64,000 nt of DNA from Nocardioides furvisabuli (GTDB taxonomy: Bacteria; Actinomycetota; Actinomycetes; Propionibacteriales; Nocardioidaceae), in contig NZ_JAIGQB010000006.1 of NCBI RefSeq assembly GCF_021083185.1, positions 62,001 through 126,000 on the forward strand, read 5' to 3'. Each line of letters opens with the position of its first letter. Positions within the stretch are counted from its first letter, which is position 1. Below, in pieces: positions 43,618 to 52,366 of this stretch. The notes under the pieces were generated by a model, which saw only the letters and a program-made list of their open reading frames with translations, ran no database searches and had not been told where the DNA came from. The translations under genes were made by a program, and so were the position numbers.

Positions 43618-45261
43618 TCAGACGTGACGGACCACGACCCGTCCGGCCTCCACCTCCCACCGCTGGTCGAGCCGCACGTTCTCGAGCAGGCGGCGGTCGT
43701 GGGAGACGAGCAGCAGCGCGCCGTCGTACGACGCCAGGGCCTGCTCGAGCTGCTCGATGGCCGGCAGGTCGAGGTGGTTGGTCGGCTCGTCGAGGACGAG
43801 CAGGTTCACCCCGCGCGCCTGGAGGAGCGCCATCGCGGCCCGGGTGCGCTCGCCGGGGGAGAGCCGGCCGACCTGGCTGGTGACCTGGTCGGCCCTCAGG
43901 CCGAACTTCGCGAGCAGGGTGCGCACCTGCGCCTGCGTCAGCTCGGGCACCTCCGCCTCGAAGGCCTCGCCGAGGGTCATCGCCTCGTCCAGGCCGGTGC
44001 GGGCCTGGTCGATCACGCCGATCGCCACCGACGCGCCCAGCGAGGCGGAGCCGGTGTCGGGGTCGGCCTCGCCCAGCAGCAGGCGCAGCAACGTGGTCTT
44101 GCCGGCGCCGTTGGGGCCGGTGATGCCGATCCGGTCGCCGGCCTCGACCTGCGCGGAGACCGGGCCGAGCGCGAAGTCACCGAGGCGCAGGCTGGCTTCG
44201 TTGAGGGTGGCGACCACCGTGCTCGAGCGCGGCGCTGCGGCGATGTCGAACTGGAGCACCCATTCCTTGCGGGGCTCCTCCACCTCGTCGAGGCGCGCGA
44301 TGCGCGACTCCATCTGGCGGACCTTCTGGGCCTGCTTCTCCGACGACTCGGTCGCGGCCTTGCGACGGATCTTGTCGTTGTCGGGGCTCTTCTTCATCGC
44401 GTTGCGCACGCCATGCGAGCTCCACTCGCGCTGGGTGCGGGCCCGCTTGACCAGGTCGGCACGGGTGTCGGCGTACTGCTCGTAGGCCTCGCGCGCGTGG
44501 CGCCGCGCGACGGCACGCTCCTCGAGGAACGCGTCGTAGCCGCCGTCGTAGACGCTCACCTGGTGCTGGGCCAGGTCGAGCTCGACGATGCGCGTCACGC
44601 AGCGAGCGAGGAACTCGCGGTCGTGCGAGACGAGGACTACCCCGCCGCGCAGGCCCTGGACGAAGGCCTCCAGCCGGGCCAGCCCGTCGAGGTCGAGGTC
44701 GTTGGTCGGCTCGTCCAGCAGGACGACGTCGAAGCGGCTCAGCAGCAGCGCCGCCAGCGCCACGCGGGCGGCCTGGCCGCCGGACAGCGACGTCATCAGT
44801 GCGTCCGGACCGACGTCGAGCCCGAGGTCGTCGAGCACCGGCGCGATGCGGTCGTCGAGGTCGGCGGCGCCGCTCGCCATCCAGCGGTCGAAAGCCACGG
44901 CGTACGCGTCGTCCGCGCCGGCGTCGCCGGAGCCGAGCGCGGCGGCTGCCGTCTCCATCGCCGCGGTCGCCTCGGCGGCACCGGTGCGGCGCGCGACGTA
45001 GTGGGCGACGGTCTCGCCCGGCACCCGCTCGTGCTCCTGGGGGAGCAGGCCGACGAAGGCGTCGCGGGGCGCGCACGACACGGAGCCGCCCATCGGCGTG
45101 GTCGCGCCGCCGAGCAACGACAGCAACGTCGACTTCCCGGCGCCGTTGGCGCCCACGACGCCGATCACGTCGCCGGGGGCGACGGTGAGGTCGAGGTCCT
45201 CGAACAGCACCCGGTGGCCGTGCCCGCCGGACAGGTCCTTCGCGACGAGGGTGGCGCTCAC
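43618..45261 (-). CDS. ABC-F family ATPase
   Basis: A 547-residue protein with two ABC domains and no membrane segment. Walker A motifs are GANGAGKS and GPNGAGKT, signatures SLSGGQ and LSPGER, and Walker B with H-loop LLDEPTNDLDLDGL and VLDEPTNHLDLPAIE. The linker (residues about 235-330) is basic and helical, with RTQREWSSHGVRN. ABC-F proteins bind the ribosomal E site and act in translation or antibiotic protection. Which one is not readable. The GTG overlaps the thiolase stop by 4 nt. Confidence 0.9.
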   Translation of the reverse strand: MSATLVAKDLSGGHGHRVLFEDLDLTVAPGDVIGVVGANGAGKSTLLSLLGGATTPMGGSVSCAPRDAFVGLLPQEHERVPGETVAHYVARRTGAAEATAAMETAAAALGSGDAGADDAYAVAFDRWMASGAADLDDRIAPVLDDLGLDVGPDALMTSLSGGQAARVALAALLLSRFDVVLLDEPTNDLDLDGLARLEAFVQGLRGGVVLVSHDREFLARCVTRIVELDLAQHQVSVYDGGYDAFLEERAVARRHAREAYEQYADTRADLVKRARTQREWSSHGVRNAMKKSPDNDKIRRKAATESSEKQAQKVRQMESRIARLDEVEEPRKEWVLQFDIAAAPRSSTVVATLNEASLRLGDFALGPVSAQVEAGDRIGITGPNGAGKTTLLRLLLGEADPDTGSASLGASVAIGVIDQARTGLDEAMTLGEAFEAEVPELTQAQVRTLLAKFGLRADQVTSQVGRLSPGERTRAAMALLQARGVNLLVLDEPTNHLDLPAIEQLEQALASYDGALLLVSHDRRLLENVRLDQRWEVEAGRVVVRHV

Positions 45262-46463
45262 GCCACGTGCTCGTTCTCGAGCACGACAGCCAGGCCCTGG
45301 CCGACGCCGATGCAGATCGCGGCGACGCCCCAGCGGTGGCCGTCCGTGCGCATGGCGGCGGCGAGGGAGCCGAGGATGCGGCCACCGGAGGCGCCCAGCG
45401 GATGGCCGATCGCGATGGCGCCGCCGCGGGTGTTCACGACCTCGGGGTCGCTGAGCCCGCGGGCCAGCCAGGCGTCGACGCAGACCAGCGACTGGACCGC
45501 GAAGGCCTCGTTGAGCTCGACGACACCGACGTCCGCCCAGCCGATGCCGGCGCGGACCAAGGCCTTCTCGGCCGCCTCGACGGGCGCGTAGCCGAAGCGG
45601 TGCGGCTCGACGGCGTGGGTGCCGCGGCCGGCGATGCGGGCGATCGGCTCGCGGCCGATGCGGTCGGCGGCCGCGACCGAGCCGAGGAGCACCGCGGACG
45701 CGCCGTCGCTCAGCGGGGAGGCGTTGCCGGCGGTGATGGTGCCGGCGGGGCGGAAGGACGGCGTGAGTGCGCCGAGCGACTCGGGGGTGGCGCCGGGGCG
45801 GATGCCCTCGTCGCGGGCGAGGTCGACGCCGTCGACCGGGACGACGAGGTCGTCGTGGAAGCCCGACTCCCACGCGTCGTGGGCGAGCCGGTGCGAGCGT
45901 GCGGCGAAGGCGTCCTGCCGCGCTCGGGACACGCCGTGGATCTCCTGGAGCTGCTCGTTGGACTCGCCCAGCGACACGGTCCACTCGGGGGCCATGCGGG
46001 GGTTGACCAGCCGCCAGCCCAGCGTGGTGGAGACGAGCTCGGTGTTGCCGGCGGGGAAGGCGCGCTCGGGCTTCGGCAGCACCCAGGGGGCGCGGGTCAT
46101 CGACTCCACTCCGCCGGTGAGCACGATGTCGGCGTCCCCGGTCTCGATGGCGCGCGAGGCGATCATCGCGGCGTCGAGCGAGGATCCGCACAGCCGGTTG
46201 ACCGAGGTGCCGGGCACCGAGACCGGCAGTCCGGCCAGCAGGGAGGCCATCCGCGCGACGTTGCGGTTGTCCTCACCCGCGCCGTTGGCGTTGCCCAGCA
46301 CCACCTCGTCGACCTCGCCCGGGTCCAGGTCGGTCCGGGCGAGTGCGGCGCGCAGCACGCCGGCCGCGAGGTCGTCGGGCCGGGTCCTGGCCAGCGCGCC
46401 GCCGAAGCGGCCGAAGGGCGTGCGGACCGTGGCGTAGAGGTGGGCCTGCGGGGAGCGGGGCAT
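45258..46463 (-). CDS. thiolase family acetyl-CoA acetyltransferase
   Basis: A 401-residue thiolase that either condenses two acetyl-CoA units or cleaves 3-ketoacyl-CoA. The acyl-accepting Cys is in VNRLCGSSLDA, His in GGAIAIGHPLGASGGR, and the second Cys in CIGVGQG. VELNEAFAVQ completes the signature. Complete length. The ATG at 46463 begins MPRSPQAHLYATVRTPFGR, which matches the usual family start. The pairing with the ABC-F gene by a GTGA overlap has no obvious biochemical reason. Confidence 0.93.
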   Translation of the reverse strand: MPRSPQAHLYATVRTPFGRFGGALARTRPDDLAAGVLRAALARTDLDPGEVDEVVLGNANGAGEDNRNVARMASLLAGLPVSVPGTSVNRLCGSSLDAAMIASRAIETGDADIVLTGGVESMTRAPWVLPKPERAFPAGNTELVSTTLGWRLVNPRMAPEWTVSLGESNEQLQEIHGVSRARQDAFAARSHRLAHDAWESGFHDDLVVPVDGVDLARDEGIRPGATPESLGALTPSFRPAGTITAGNASPLSDGASAVLLGSVAAADRIGREPIARIAGRGTHAVEPHRFGYAPVEAAEKALVRAGIGWADVGVVELNEAFAVQSLVCVDAWLARGLSDPEVVNTRGGAIAIGHPLGASGGRILGSLAAAMRTDGHRWGVAAICIGVGQGLAVVLENEHVA

Positions 46464-46544
46464 CGGTCGGCTTCCTGTCGAGGTCGGCGAGGCTGCAGTA
46501 CATCGCATCGTGGGCCCGGACTGCGACGCGGTCGGGGTCGTCCT

Positions 46545-49500
46545 TCACCGGAAGTCGCGCGATGATGCCCGCGCCTGCAGCACCGCGCCTGCCCCGGGCA
46601 CGACGACGTCGATCCCCTCGACCTTGTCGGCGACGAGGTTGGTGACGCCCTCGTTGCGCTCGAGCCGACCCCGGACGACCACGGCGACGCGGTTGCGGGC
46701 AGCCTGCCGGTGCGCCTTCATCACCCCGATCGAGCAGACCACGTTGAGCATGCCGGTCTCGTCCTCGAGGTTGAGGAAGGTCACGCCCATCGCCGTCCCC
46801 GGGCGTTGACGGTGGGTGACGAGACCGGCGACGTGGACCCGGCGCCCGGCCTCGTCGGTGGCGAGGTCGGCGACCGATCGGATCCCCGCCCGGCGCAGCT
46901 CCTCGCGCAGGTGCTCGACGGGGTGCCGCTCGGGCGAGACGCCCGTGGCCCACAGGTCGGCGAGGGTGAGCTCGGGCTCGCTCATGCCGGGGAGCGTGGG
47001 GGCGGCCGGGGCAGGGGTGCTGCAGGGGAGGTGGTCGGCCCCCTCGGCGAAGCCGGCGGCCCACAGGGCCTCGCGGCGGTCGAGCCCCCACGCGTCGAAC
47101 GCGCCGGCAGTGGCCAGCGCCTCGAGCTGGGCCGTGGTCAGGTCCGCGCGTCGCGACAGGTCGGTGACGCCGGTGAAGGGGGACTCGTCGCGGGCCGCGA
47201 CGATCCTGTGCGCCACCTCGAGCCCGATGCCGCGCACCGAGTCCAGCCCGAGGCGTACGGCCAGCGCGGCGTCGCGTCGGTGCGCGGGCACCGGGTCGGG
47301 GGTGCCCGGCACCCACTCGGTCCGCTCGAAGCGCGGCTGGCAGCACGCGTCGGGGCCGGTGGCCGCGACCGGGCCCACGACGACCCCTTCGAGGTCCGCC
47401 CGGGCCGACGACCGCGTCACGTCGGGACGGCGTACGTCGACGCCGTGGCGCCGCGCGTCGGCGACCAGCGACTGCGGGGAGTAGAAGCCCATCGGCTGGT
47501 TGCGCAGGAGCCCGGCGAGGAAGGCGGCGGGGTAGTGGAGCTTGAACCACGACGAGGCGTAGACCAGCAGCGCGAAGGACAGCGCGTGCGACTCGGCGAA
47601 GCCGAAGTTGGCGAAGGACAGGATCTTGACGTAGATCGAGTCGGCCAGCTCACCGGTGATCCCGCGTCGCCGCATGCCGGAGTAGAGCTTCGCCTTGACC
47701 GACTCGATCCGCTCGATCCCGCGCTTGGACCCCATCGCGCGGCGCAGCAGGTCGGCGTCGTCGCGGCTGCAGTCGCCCAGGGTGACCGCCATCGCCATCA
47801 GCTGCTCCTGGAAGAGCGGCACACCCTTGGTGCGCTCGAGCACGGGGACGAGCTCGGGGTGGTCGTAGGTGACCGGCTCCTTGCCGGTCGCGCGGCGGAC
47901 GTAGGGGTGCACGGCGCCGCCCTGGATCGGTCCGGGGCGGATCAGGGCGATCTCGATGGCGAGGTCGTAGAACTCGCGGGGGCGCAGCCGCGGCAGCGTC
48001 CCGATCTGGGCCCGGCTCTCGACCTGGAAGACGCCGATCGAGTCGGCGCGACAGAGCATGTCGTAGACGGCCGGCTCCTCCTTGGGCATCGTCGCGAGGT
48101 CCCACTCCTCGCCGAGGTGCTCGGCGACCAGGCGCATCATGTGGTCGAGCGCGCCGAGCATCCCGAGCCCGAGCAGGTCGAACTTCACCAGCCCCATCGA
48201 CTCGCACGCGTCCTTGTCCCACTGCAGCACCGTGCGACGGTCCATCCGCCCCCGCTCGATCGGGCACACCTCACCGATGGGGCGCTCTGTGAGGACCATG
48301 CCACCGGAGTGGATGCCGAGGTGGCGCGGGGCGCCCATCAGCTCCTCGGCCAGGGCCACCACGGGAGCGGGCACGTCGTGGGCGTCCGGGTCGCCCTGGT
48401 CGCCGGCGACCACGGACTTCCAGCCGTCGATCTGCTTGGACCAGGCGTCCTGCTGGCCGGGGGAGAAGCCGAGCGCCTTGGCCGCGTCGCGCACCGCCAT
48501 GCGGGGGCGGTAGGCGATGACGTTGGCGACCTGGGCGGCGTTGCGGCGCCCATAGGTGTCGTAGACCCACTGGATCACCTCCTCGCGGCGGTCGGAGTCG
48601 AAGTCGACGTCGATGTCGGGCTCCTCGTCGCGGTGCGCGGAGATGAAGCGCTCGAAGGGCAGCTGGTAGAAGACCGCGTCGACGGCGGTGATGCCGAGGG
48701 CGTAGCAGACCGCTGAGCTCGCGGCGGACCCGCGGCCCTGGCACAGGATGCGCTGCGAGCGGGCGAAGGCGACGATGTCGTGGACGATGACGAAGTAGCC
48801 GGCGAAGTCCTTCTCGGAGATGACGCGCAGCTCGTGCTCCAGCCGCTCGCGGGCCGCGGCCTCGTGGGGGACGCCGGCGTACCTCTCGGCGAAGCCGCGC
48901 TCGGCCAGGACGCGCAGCCACGAGTCGGCGGTGTGGCCTTCGGGGATCTGCCGCTTCGGCAGGGCTGGGGAGGCCTTGCGCAGGTCGAAGGCCAGCTCGT
49001 CTGCGAGCGAGACGCTGCGCTCGACTGCACGGCGTCCGACGTCGTCCGCTCCGGTGCCGAGGGGTTGTGCCGCCAGCGCGGCGACCGTCTCCTCTCCGGT
49101 GCGCAGGTGGGCCGAGCCCGACAGGTCGAGCCAGCCGTCGAGGTCGGCCAGGCTGCGGCGGGCGCGGACGGCGGCCATGGCCGAGGCGAGTCGCGCCTGC
49201 CGCGGGGTCGCGTGGTGGACGTTTCCGGCCGCGACCACGTCGAGACCGTGGACCGCCGCCAGCCGGGCGAGCGCGGCGTTGGCTGCGTCGGCCCCCGGTC
49301 GCGGTGACAGCTCGACCAGCACGTGCTCGATCCCGAAGAGCGCCGTCAGCCGGTCGAGCGCCTCCGCCGCGGCGGCCTCGCCCCCGGCGGCCAGCGCCTG
49401 GCGCACGCTGCCCTTGCGGCACCCGGTGAGCACCACCCAGTGGTCGCGCCCCCGCTCGCCGAGCTCGTCGAGGTCGTAGACGGGGCGGCCCTTCTCGTCA

Positions 49501-49970
49501 CCGCGGAGGTGGGCGTCGGTCATCGCGGCGGCGAGGCGGTGATAGCCCTCGACGCCCCGCGCCAGCACCAGCAGGTGGCTGCCCTCGGGATCGGGTACGC
49601 CGTTCTGCGGGCCGCTCAGGCCGAGGGAGAGCTCGGCGCCGAAGACCGTCGGCAGGTCGTAGGCCGCTGCCGCCTCGGCCAGCATGGGGGCGGCGTAGAA
49701 GCCGTCATGGTCGGTGACCGCGAGCGCGTGGAGCCCCAGCCGCACCGCCTCCTCGACGAGCTCGGCGGGTGAGCTGGCACCGTCGAGGAAGCTGAAGTGG
49801 CTGTGGCAGTGCAGCTCGGCGTAGGGCGTCGTCGCGACCGGTCGCTCGATCACCCGCGCCTCGGTGGAGGCGCGCTTGCGCCGCGACACAGGCGCGTCGT
49901 CGGCGCCCGGGAGCCCGCTGAGCCGGCGCTCGAGCTCCTTCCAGTGCATGGCGGGGTTGTTCCAGCCCAT
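46545..49970 (-). CDS. dnaE2: error-prone DNA polymerase III alpha subunit DnaE2
   Basis: A 1141-residue C-family polymerase that performs damage-induced translesion synthesis with ImuA' and ImuB. The PHP domain begins ELHCHSHFSFLDGASSP. Catalytic Asp residues are in PDIDVDFDSD. CQGRGSAASSAVCYALGIT is the palm/thumb signature. The OB-fold region follows at VHVAGLVTHRQRPGTAMG. A beta-clamp-binding motif is not evident, as in other DnaE2 proteins. It is last in the imuA'-imuB-dnaE2 unit, 21 nt after imuB. A second Met at residue 8 is a possible start. Confidence 0.95.
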   Translation of the reverse strand: MGWNNPAMHWKELERRLSGLPGADDAPVSRRKRASTEARVIERPVATTPYAELHCHSHFSFLDGASSPAELVEEAVRLGLHALAVTDHDGFYAAPMLAEAAAAYDLPTVFGAELSLGLSGPQNGVPDPEGSHLLVLARGVEGYHRLAAAMTDAHLRGDEKGRPVYDLDELGERGRDHWVVLTGCRKGSVRQALAAGGEAAAAEALDRLTALFGIEHVLVELSPRPGADAANAALARLAAVHGLDVVAAGNVHHATPRQARLASAMAAVRARRSLADLDGWLDLSGSAHLRTGEETVAALAAQPLGTGADDVGRRAVERSVSLADELAFDLRKASPALPKRQIPEGHTADSWLRVLAERGFAERYAGVPHEAAARERLEHELRVISEKDFAGYFVIVHDIVAFARSQRILCQGRGSAASSAVCYALGITAVDAVFYQLPFERFISAHRDEEPDIDVDFDSDRREEVIQWVYDTYGRRNAAQVANVIAYRPRMAVRDAAKALGFSPGQQDAWSKQIDGWKSVVAGDQGDPDAHDVPAPVVALAEELMGAPRHLGIHSGGMVLTERPIGEVCPIERGRMDRRTVLQWDKDACESMGLVKFDLLGLGMLGALDHMMRLVAEHLGEEWDLATMPKEEPAVYDMLCRADSIGVFQVESRAQIGTLPRLRPREFYDLAIEIALIRPGPIQGGAVHPYVRRATGKEPVTYDHPELVPVLERTKGVPLFQEQLMAMAVTLGDCSRDDADLLRRAMGSKRGIERIESVKAKLYSGMRRRGITGELADSIYVKILSFANFGFAESHALSFALLVYASSWFKLHYPAAFLAGLLRNQPMGFYSPQSLVADARRHGVDVRRPDVTRSSARADLEGVVVGPVAATGPDACCQPRFERTEWVPGTPDPVPAHRRDAALAVRLGLDSVRGIGLEVAHRIVAARDESPFTGVTDLSRRADLTTAQLEALATAGAFDAWGLDRREALWAAGFAEGADHLPCSTPAPAAPTLPGMSEPELTLADLWATGVSPERHPVEHLREELRRAGIRSVADLATDEAGRRVHVAGLVTHRQRPGTAMGVTFLNLEDETGMLNVVCSIGVMKAHRQAARNRVAVVVRGRLERNEGVTNLVADKVEGIDVVVPGAGAVLQARASSRDFR

Positions 49971-49991
49971 CAGCGCACCCCCACTCGGGGG

Positions 49992-51584
49992 TCAGTCATA
50001 GCCGGCCTCCAGCGACCATCCCTCGGGCCCGCGCAGCAGCAGCCACGCGCGCCCGTCGGCGCCGACGACCTGGAAACGCGCACTCGGTCCGGCGCCGCCC
50101 GACCACCAGCTCTCGTCGGTGGGCCACGGACCGGCCCAGGCGGTCACGGGCTGCCAGGGCAGGCTCTGTCGGCCGGTGGCGTCGCCGAGCCGGAATCGTC
50201 GGGGCTCACCGGTGACGACGCCGCGGTCGGTGACCCGCACCTCGCGGCCCGCGTCGTCGACGACCTCTGCGATCGGGGGAGTGGTGAAGACCCGGACGGG
50301 GGCAGGTCCCGGCACCCGCCCCGGCCACGGCCGGTCGACGGGGCGCAGGTCGACCGCGCGCTCGCCCCACGGCACGAGCGACTGCCGGGCGGACGGGCTG
50401 CGGCCGCCCTGCAGCACCGGACGGCGTACGGCGTCGAAGCCGACCATGCCCTGCACGCGGGCCACGCCCCGCTCGACGAGGTCGTCGGAGGCAGAGCCCC
50501 ACAGGGCCTCGCCGTGGGCGGCGGCCGACTCGACCACCTCCGGGACGAACCGGACCCGCTCGATCGGCGCTCGCACCTCGCCGGACTGCTTGCGGGCGCG
50601 CAGCGAGCCTCCCGGTCCGCTCGTGGACCCGGCCGACTGGAGCTGCCAGTGCACCCGGTCGACCAGGTCGCGCGCGGAGAAGTGGCGCGGGTGCAACCAG
50701 GTGCGGGCCGAGCAGACGACCCCGTCGGACTCGGCCTCGACGAGGACGCCGGTGGCGACGAGCTGGCGTTGCGCCAGCTGGGTGACGAACCGCTCGGCGG
50801 TGGTGCGGACGCTGAAGGTGATCGCCTCGACCGATTCCAGAGGGGGCTCGAAGACCACCTCGGCGTCCAGCTCGGGCGGAGGCGTGCGGGCGGCGAAGAG
50901 CGTGCGGTCCTCGCCGCGGGCGCGTCGGCGTACGGCCGCACCGTGGCTGCCGAGCCGGTGCTCGACGGCGTCACCCGGCAGGTCGGCCAGGTCGCCGAGG
51001 GTGCGCAGGCCGAGGCGCTGCAGCAGGCCGACCAGCTCGCGCCCGCGCGGTCCGTCGTCCTGGAGCACGTGCACGGGCAGACCGCGCAGGAACGCCGCGG
51101 ACTCCTCGGGCGGCACGACGGTCCACGACTGCACCTCGGCGGTGCGGGAGGCCTGCTCGGCGGTGAAGAGGTCGTCGGCGATGCCGAACCGGACGTCCCA
51201 CACGCCGCTCTCGACCAGCGCCTGGCACACGGTCGCCGCGGCGGCGGTCTCGGTGCCGTACCAGCTGCCGGGCGCGCGCACGGCCAGCAGCCCGGGCCGC
51301 AGGGCCGACACCCCGGGGCGCAGGTCCTCCACGACCGTCAGGACCGGCTCGAAGGCCCGGGCGTCTCGGTCGGGGTTGGCGGGGAGCAGCACCAGCTCGG
51401 GACACCGGGCCTGTGCGTCGCGCCGGCGCTGTCCGCGGCGGACGCCCTCGGCGCGGGCGGGACCGTTGCACACCTCGACGATGTTGGCGTGGAGCACGGC
51501 GGCGGGGGAGCGCAGCGACCGGTCGGCCTCGTCGAGCGCGGCGACCACCGACCAGTCGGGGCACCACACGACCATCACCCTCAC
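49992..51584 (-). CDS. imuB: ImuB, catalytically dead Y-family polymerase
   Basis: A 530-residue protein with a Y-family fold that lacks the metal-binding acids: the first active-site strand reads MVVWCPDWSVVAA rather than the usual D-x-D form. ImuB recruits DnaE2 to the beta clamp and holds ImuA'. The C-terminal region (ARFQVVGADGRAWLLLR) is the extension typical of actinobacterial ImuB. Starts at 51584 (GTG), 51578 (GTG) or 51575 (ATG) are all possible. The first is 7 nt after the imuA' stop. Confidence 0.9.
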   Translation of the reverse strand: MRVMVVWCPDWSVVAALDEADRSLRSPAAVLHANIVEVCNGPARAEGVRRGQRRRDAQARCPELVLLPANPDRDARAFEPVLTVVEDLRPGVSALRPGLLAVRAPGSWYGTETAAAATVCQALVESGVWDVRFGIADDLFTAEQASRTAEVQSWTVVPPEESAAFLRGLPVHVLQDDGPRGRELVGLLQRLGLRTLGDLADLPGDAVEHRLGSHGAAVRRRARGEDRTLFAARTPPPELDAEVVFEPPLESVEAITFSVRTTAERFVTQLAQRQLVATGVLVEAESDGVVCSARTWLHPRHFSARDLVDRVHWQLQSAGSTSGPGGSLRARKQSGEVRAPIERVRFVPEVVESAAAHGEALWGSASDDLVERGVARVQGMVGFDAVRRPVLQGGRSPSARQSLVPWGERAVDLRPVDRPWPGRVPGPAPVRVFTTPPIAEVVDDAGREVRVTDRGVVTGEPRRFRLGDATGRQSLPWQPVTAWAGPWPTDESWWSGGAGPSARFQVVGADGRAWLLLRGPEGWSLEAGYD

Positions 51585-51591
51585 GGGGTGC

Positions 51592-52257
51592 TCACCCCGA
51601 GACCCGTCGCTGGTCCTGCGTCGACGTGTCGGCCCGGCGCACCCCCGGCCAGGCCAGGTCGGCGCGCTGCGGCGGGCGGGCACCGCGGCGCACGACGACG
51701 CGGGCGCGGCGCTCCTCCAGCTGCCCGGCGCCCGAGGACGGTCCGGTCCAGACGGACTCCTCGAGGCTCAACCGGGCCTCCGCCCGGGGCCAGTCGCCGT
51801 GGACGACCAGCACCGAGGAGCGGGTGCGCAGGCGCGAGTCGAGGATGCCGGCGGTGCGCTCGTCGACCGCTGCAGGGGCCCGCAGGACCACCACGCGCAG
51901 GACGTCGACCAGCGCTGCGGTCACCTCCAGCCAGTGCTCACCCGGGTCGGGGACGAGCACCGTGCGCGCGAGCTCGATCCCCAGCTCGGCCGCCGCCTCG
52001 GCGCCGAAGTCCGCACAGCCGGCGAAGCCGACCCACTCCCCGGCACGGGACGCCCCGGCCGCCAGGGCGAGGGCGAGCGAGGCTGAGTCGACGGCGTACG
52101 TCGCCCCGGCGTACATCGGCACCAGGTCGGCCAACCCGGGAAGGGTCGGGACCGGCTCGCCTGCCGGCTTGCGCTCCATGGCCGCCACCCGCTCACGCAG
52201 CTGCTCGACGACCGAGCGCCGCGGGTCGAGGGCGGCGATCGAGCGGGCGGAGGACAT
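51592..52257 (-). CDS. imuA: ImuA' (SOS mutasome protein)
   Basis: A 221-residue RecA-like-fold protein without a clear Walker A motif. It is placed by context and by ASLALALAAGASRAGEWVGFAG, the strand-loop-helix region of ImuA'. ImuA' interacts with ImuB and is required for DnaE2-dependent mutagenesis in mycobacteria. The ATG at 52257 is 10 nt below a perfect LexA box, and GATGAT at leaderless spacing could be its -10. It is first in the SOS-controlled operon with imuB and dnaE2. Confidence 0.88.
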   Translation of the reverse strand: MSSARSIAALDPRRSVVEQLRERVAAMERKPAGEPVPTLPGLADLVPMYAGATYAVDSASLALALAAGASRAGEWVGFAGCADFGAEAAAELGIELARTVLVPDPGEHWLEVTAALVDVLRVVVLRAPAAVDERTAGILDSRLRTRSSVLVVHGDWPRAEARLSLEESVWTGPSSGAGQLEERRARVVVRRGARPPQRADLAWPGVRRADTSTQDQRRVSG

Positions 52258-52267
52258 GACCCCATCA

Positions 52268-52283
52268 TCGAACACGTGTTCGA
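52268..52283. promoter_or_regulatory. LexA (SOS) box
   Basis: TCGAACACGTGTTCGA is a perfect 16-bp palindrome and a full match to the actinobacterial LexA consensus TCGAAC-N4-GTTCGA. It overlaps the presumed -10 of imuA', so LexA would block transcription until DNA damage. It also lies about 84-99 nt upstream of the PLD-like gene start on the other strand. Confidence 0.92.
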
Positions 52284-52328
52284 ACGAGTCAAGCGGCGAG
52301 GCGGCGCCCGAAGGGGCGCGAGGATACC

Positions 52329-52334
52329 TATGCT
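52329..52334 (+). promoter_or_regulatory. candidate -10 box for the PLD-GH13 pair
   Basis: TATGCT lies 32 nt upstream of the GTG at 52367, leaving room for a leader with AGAAGGGG as ribosome binding site. No clear -35 is seen. Confidence 0.35.
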
Positions 52335-52366
52335 GGCACGGCACCATCCGCAGAAGGGGTCCGGTC

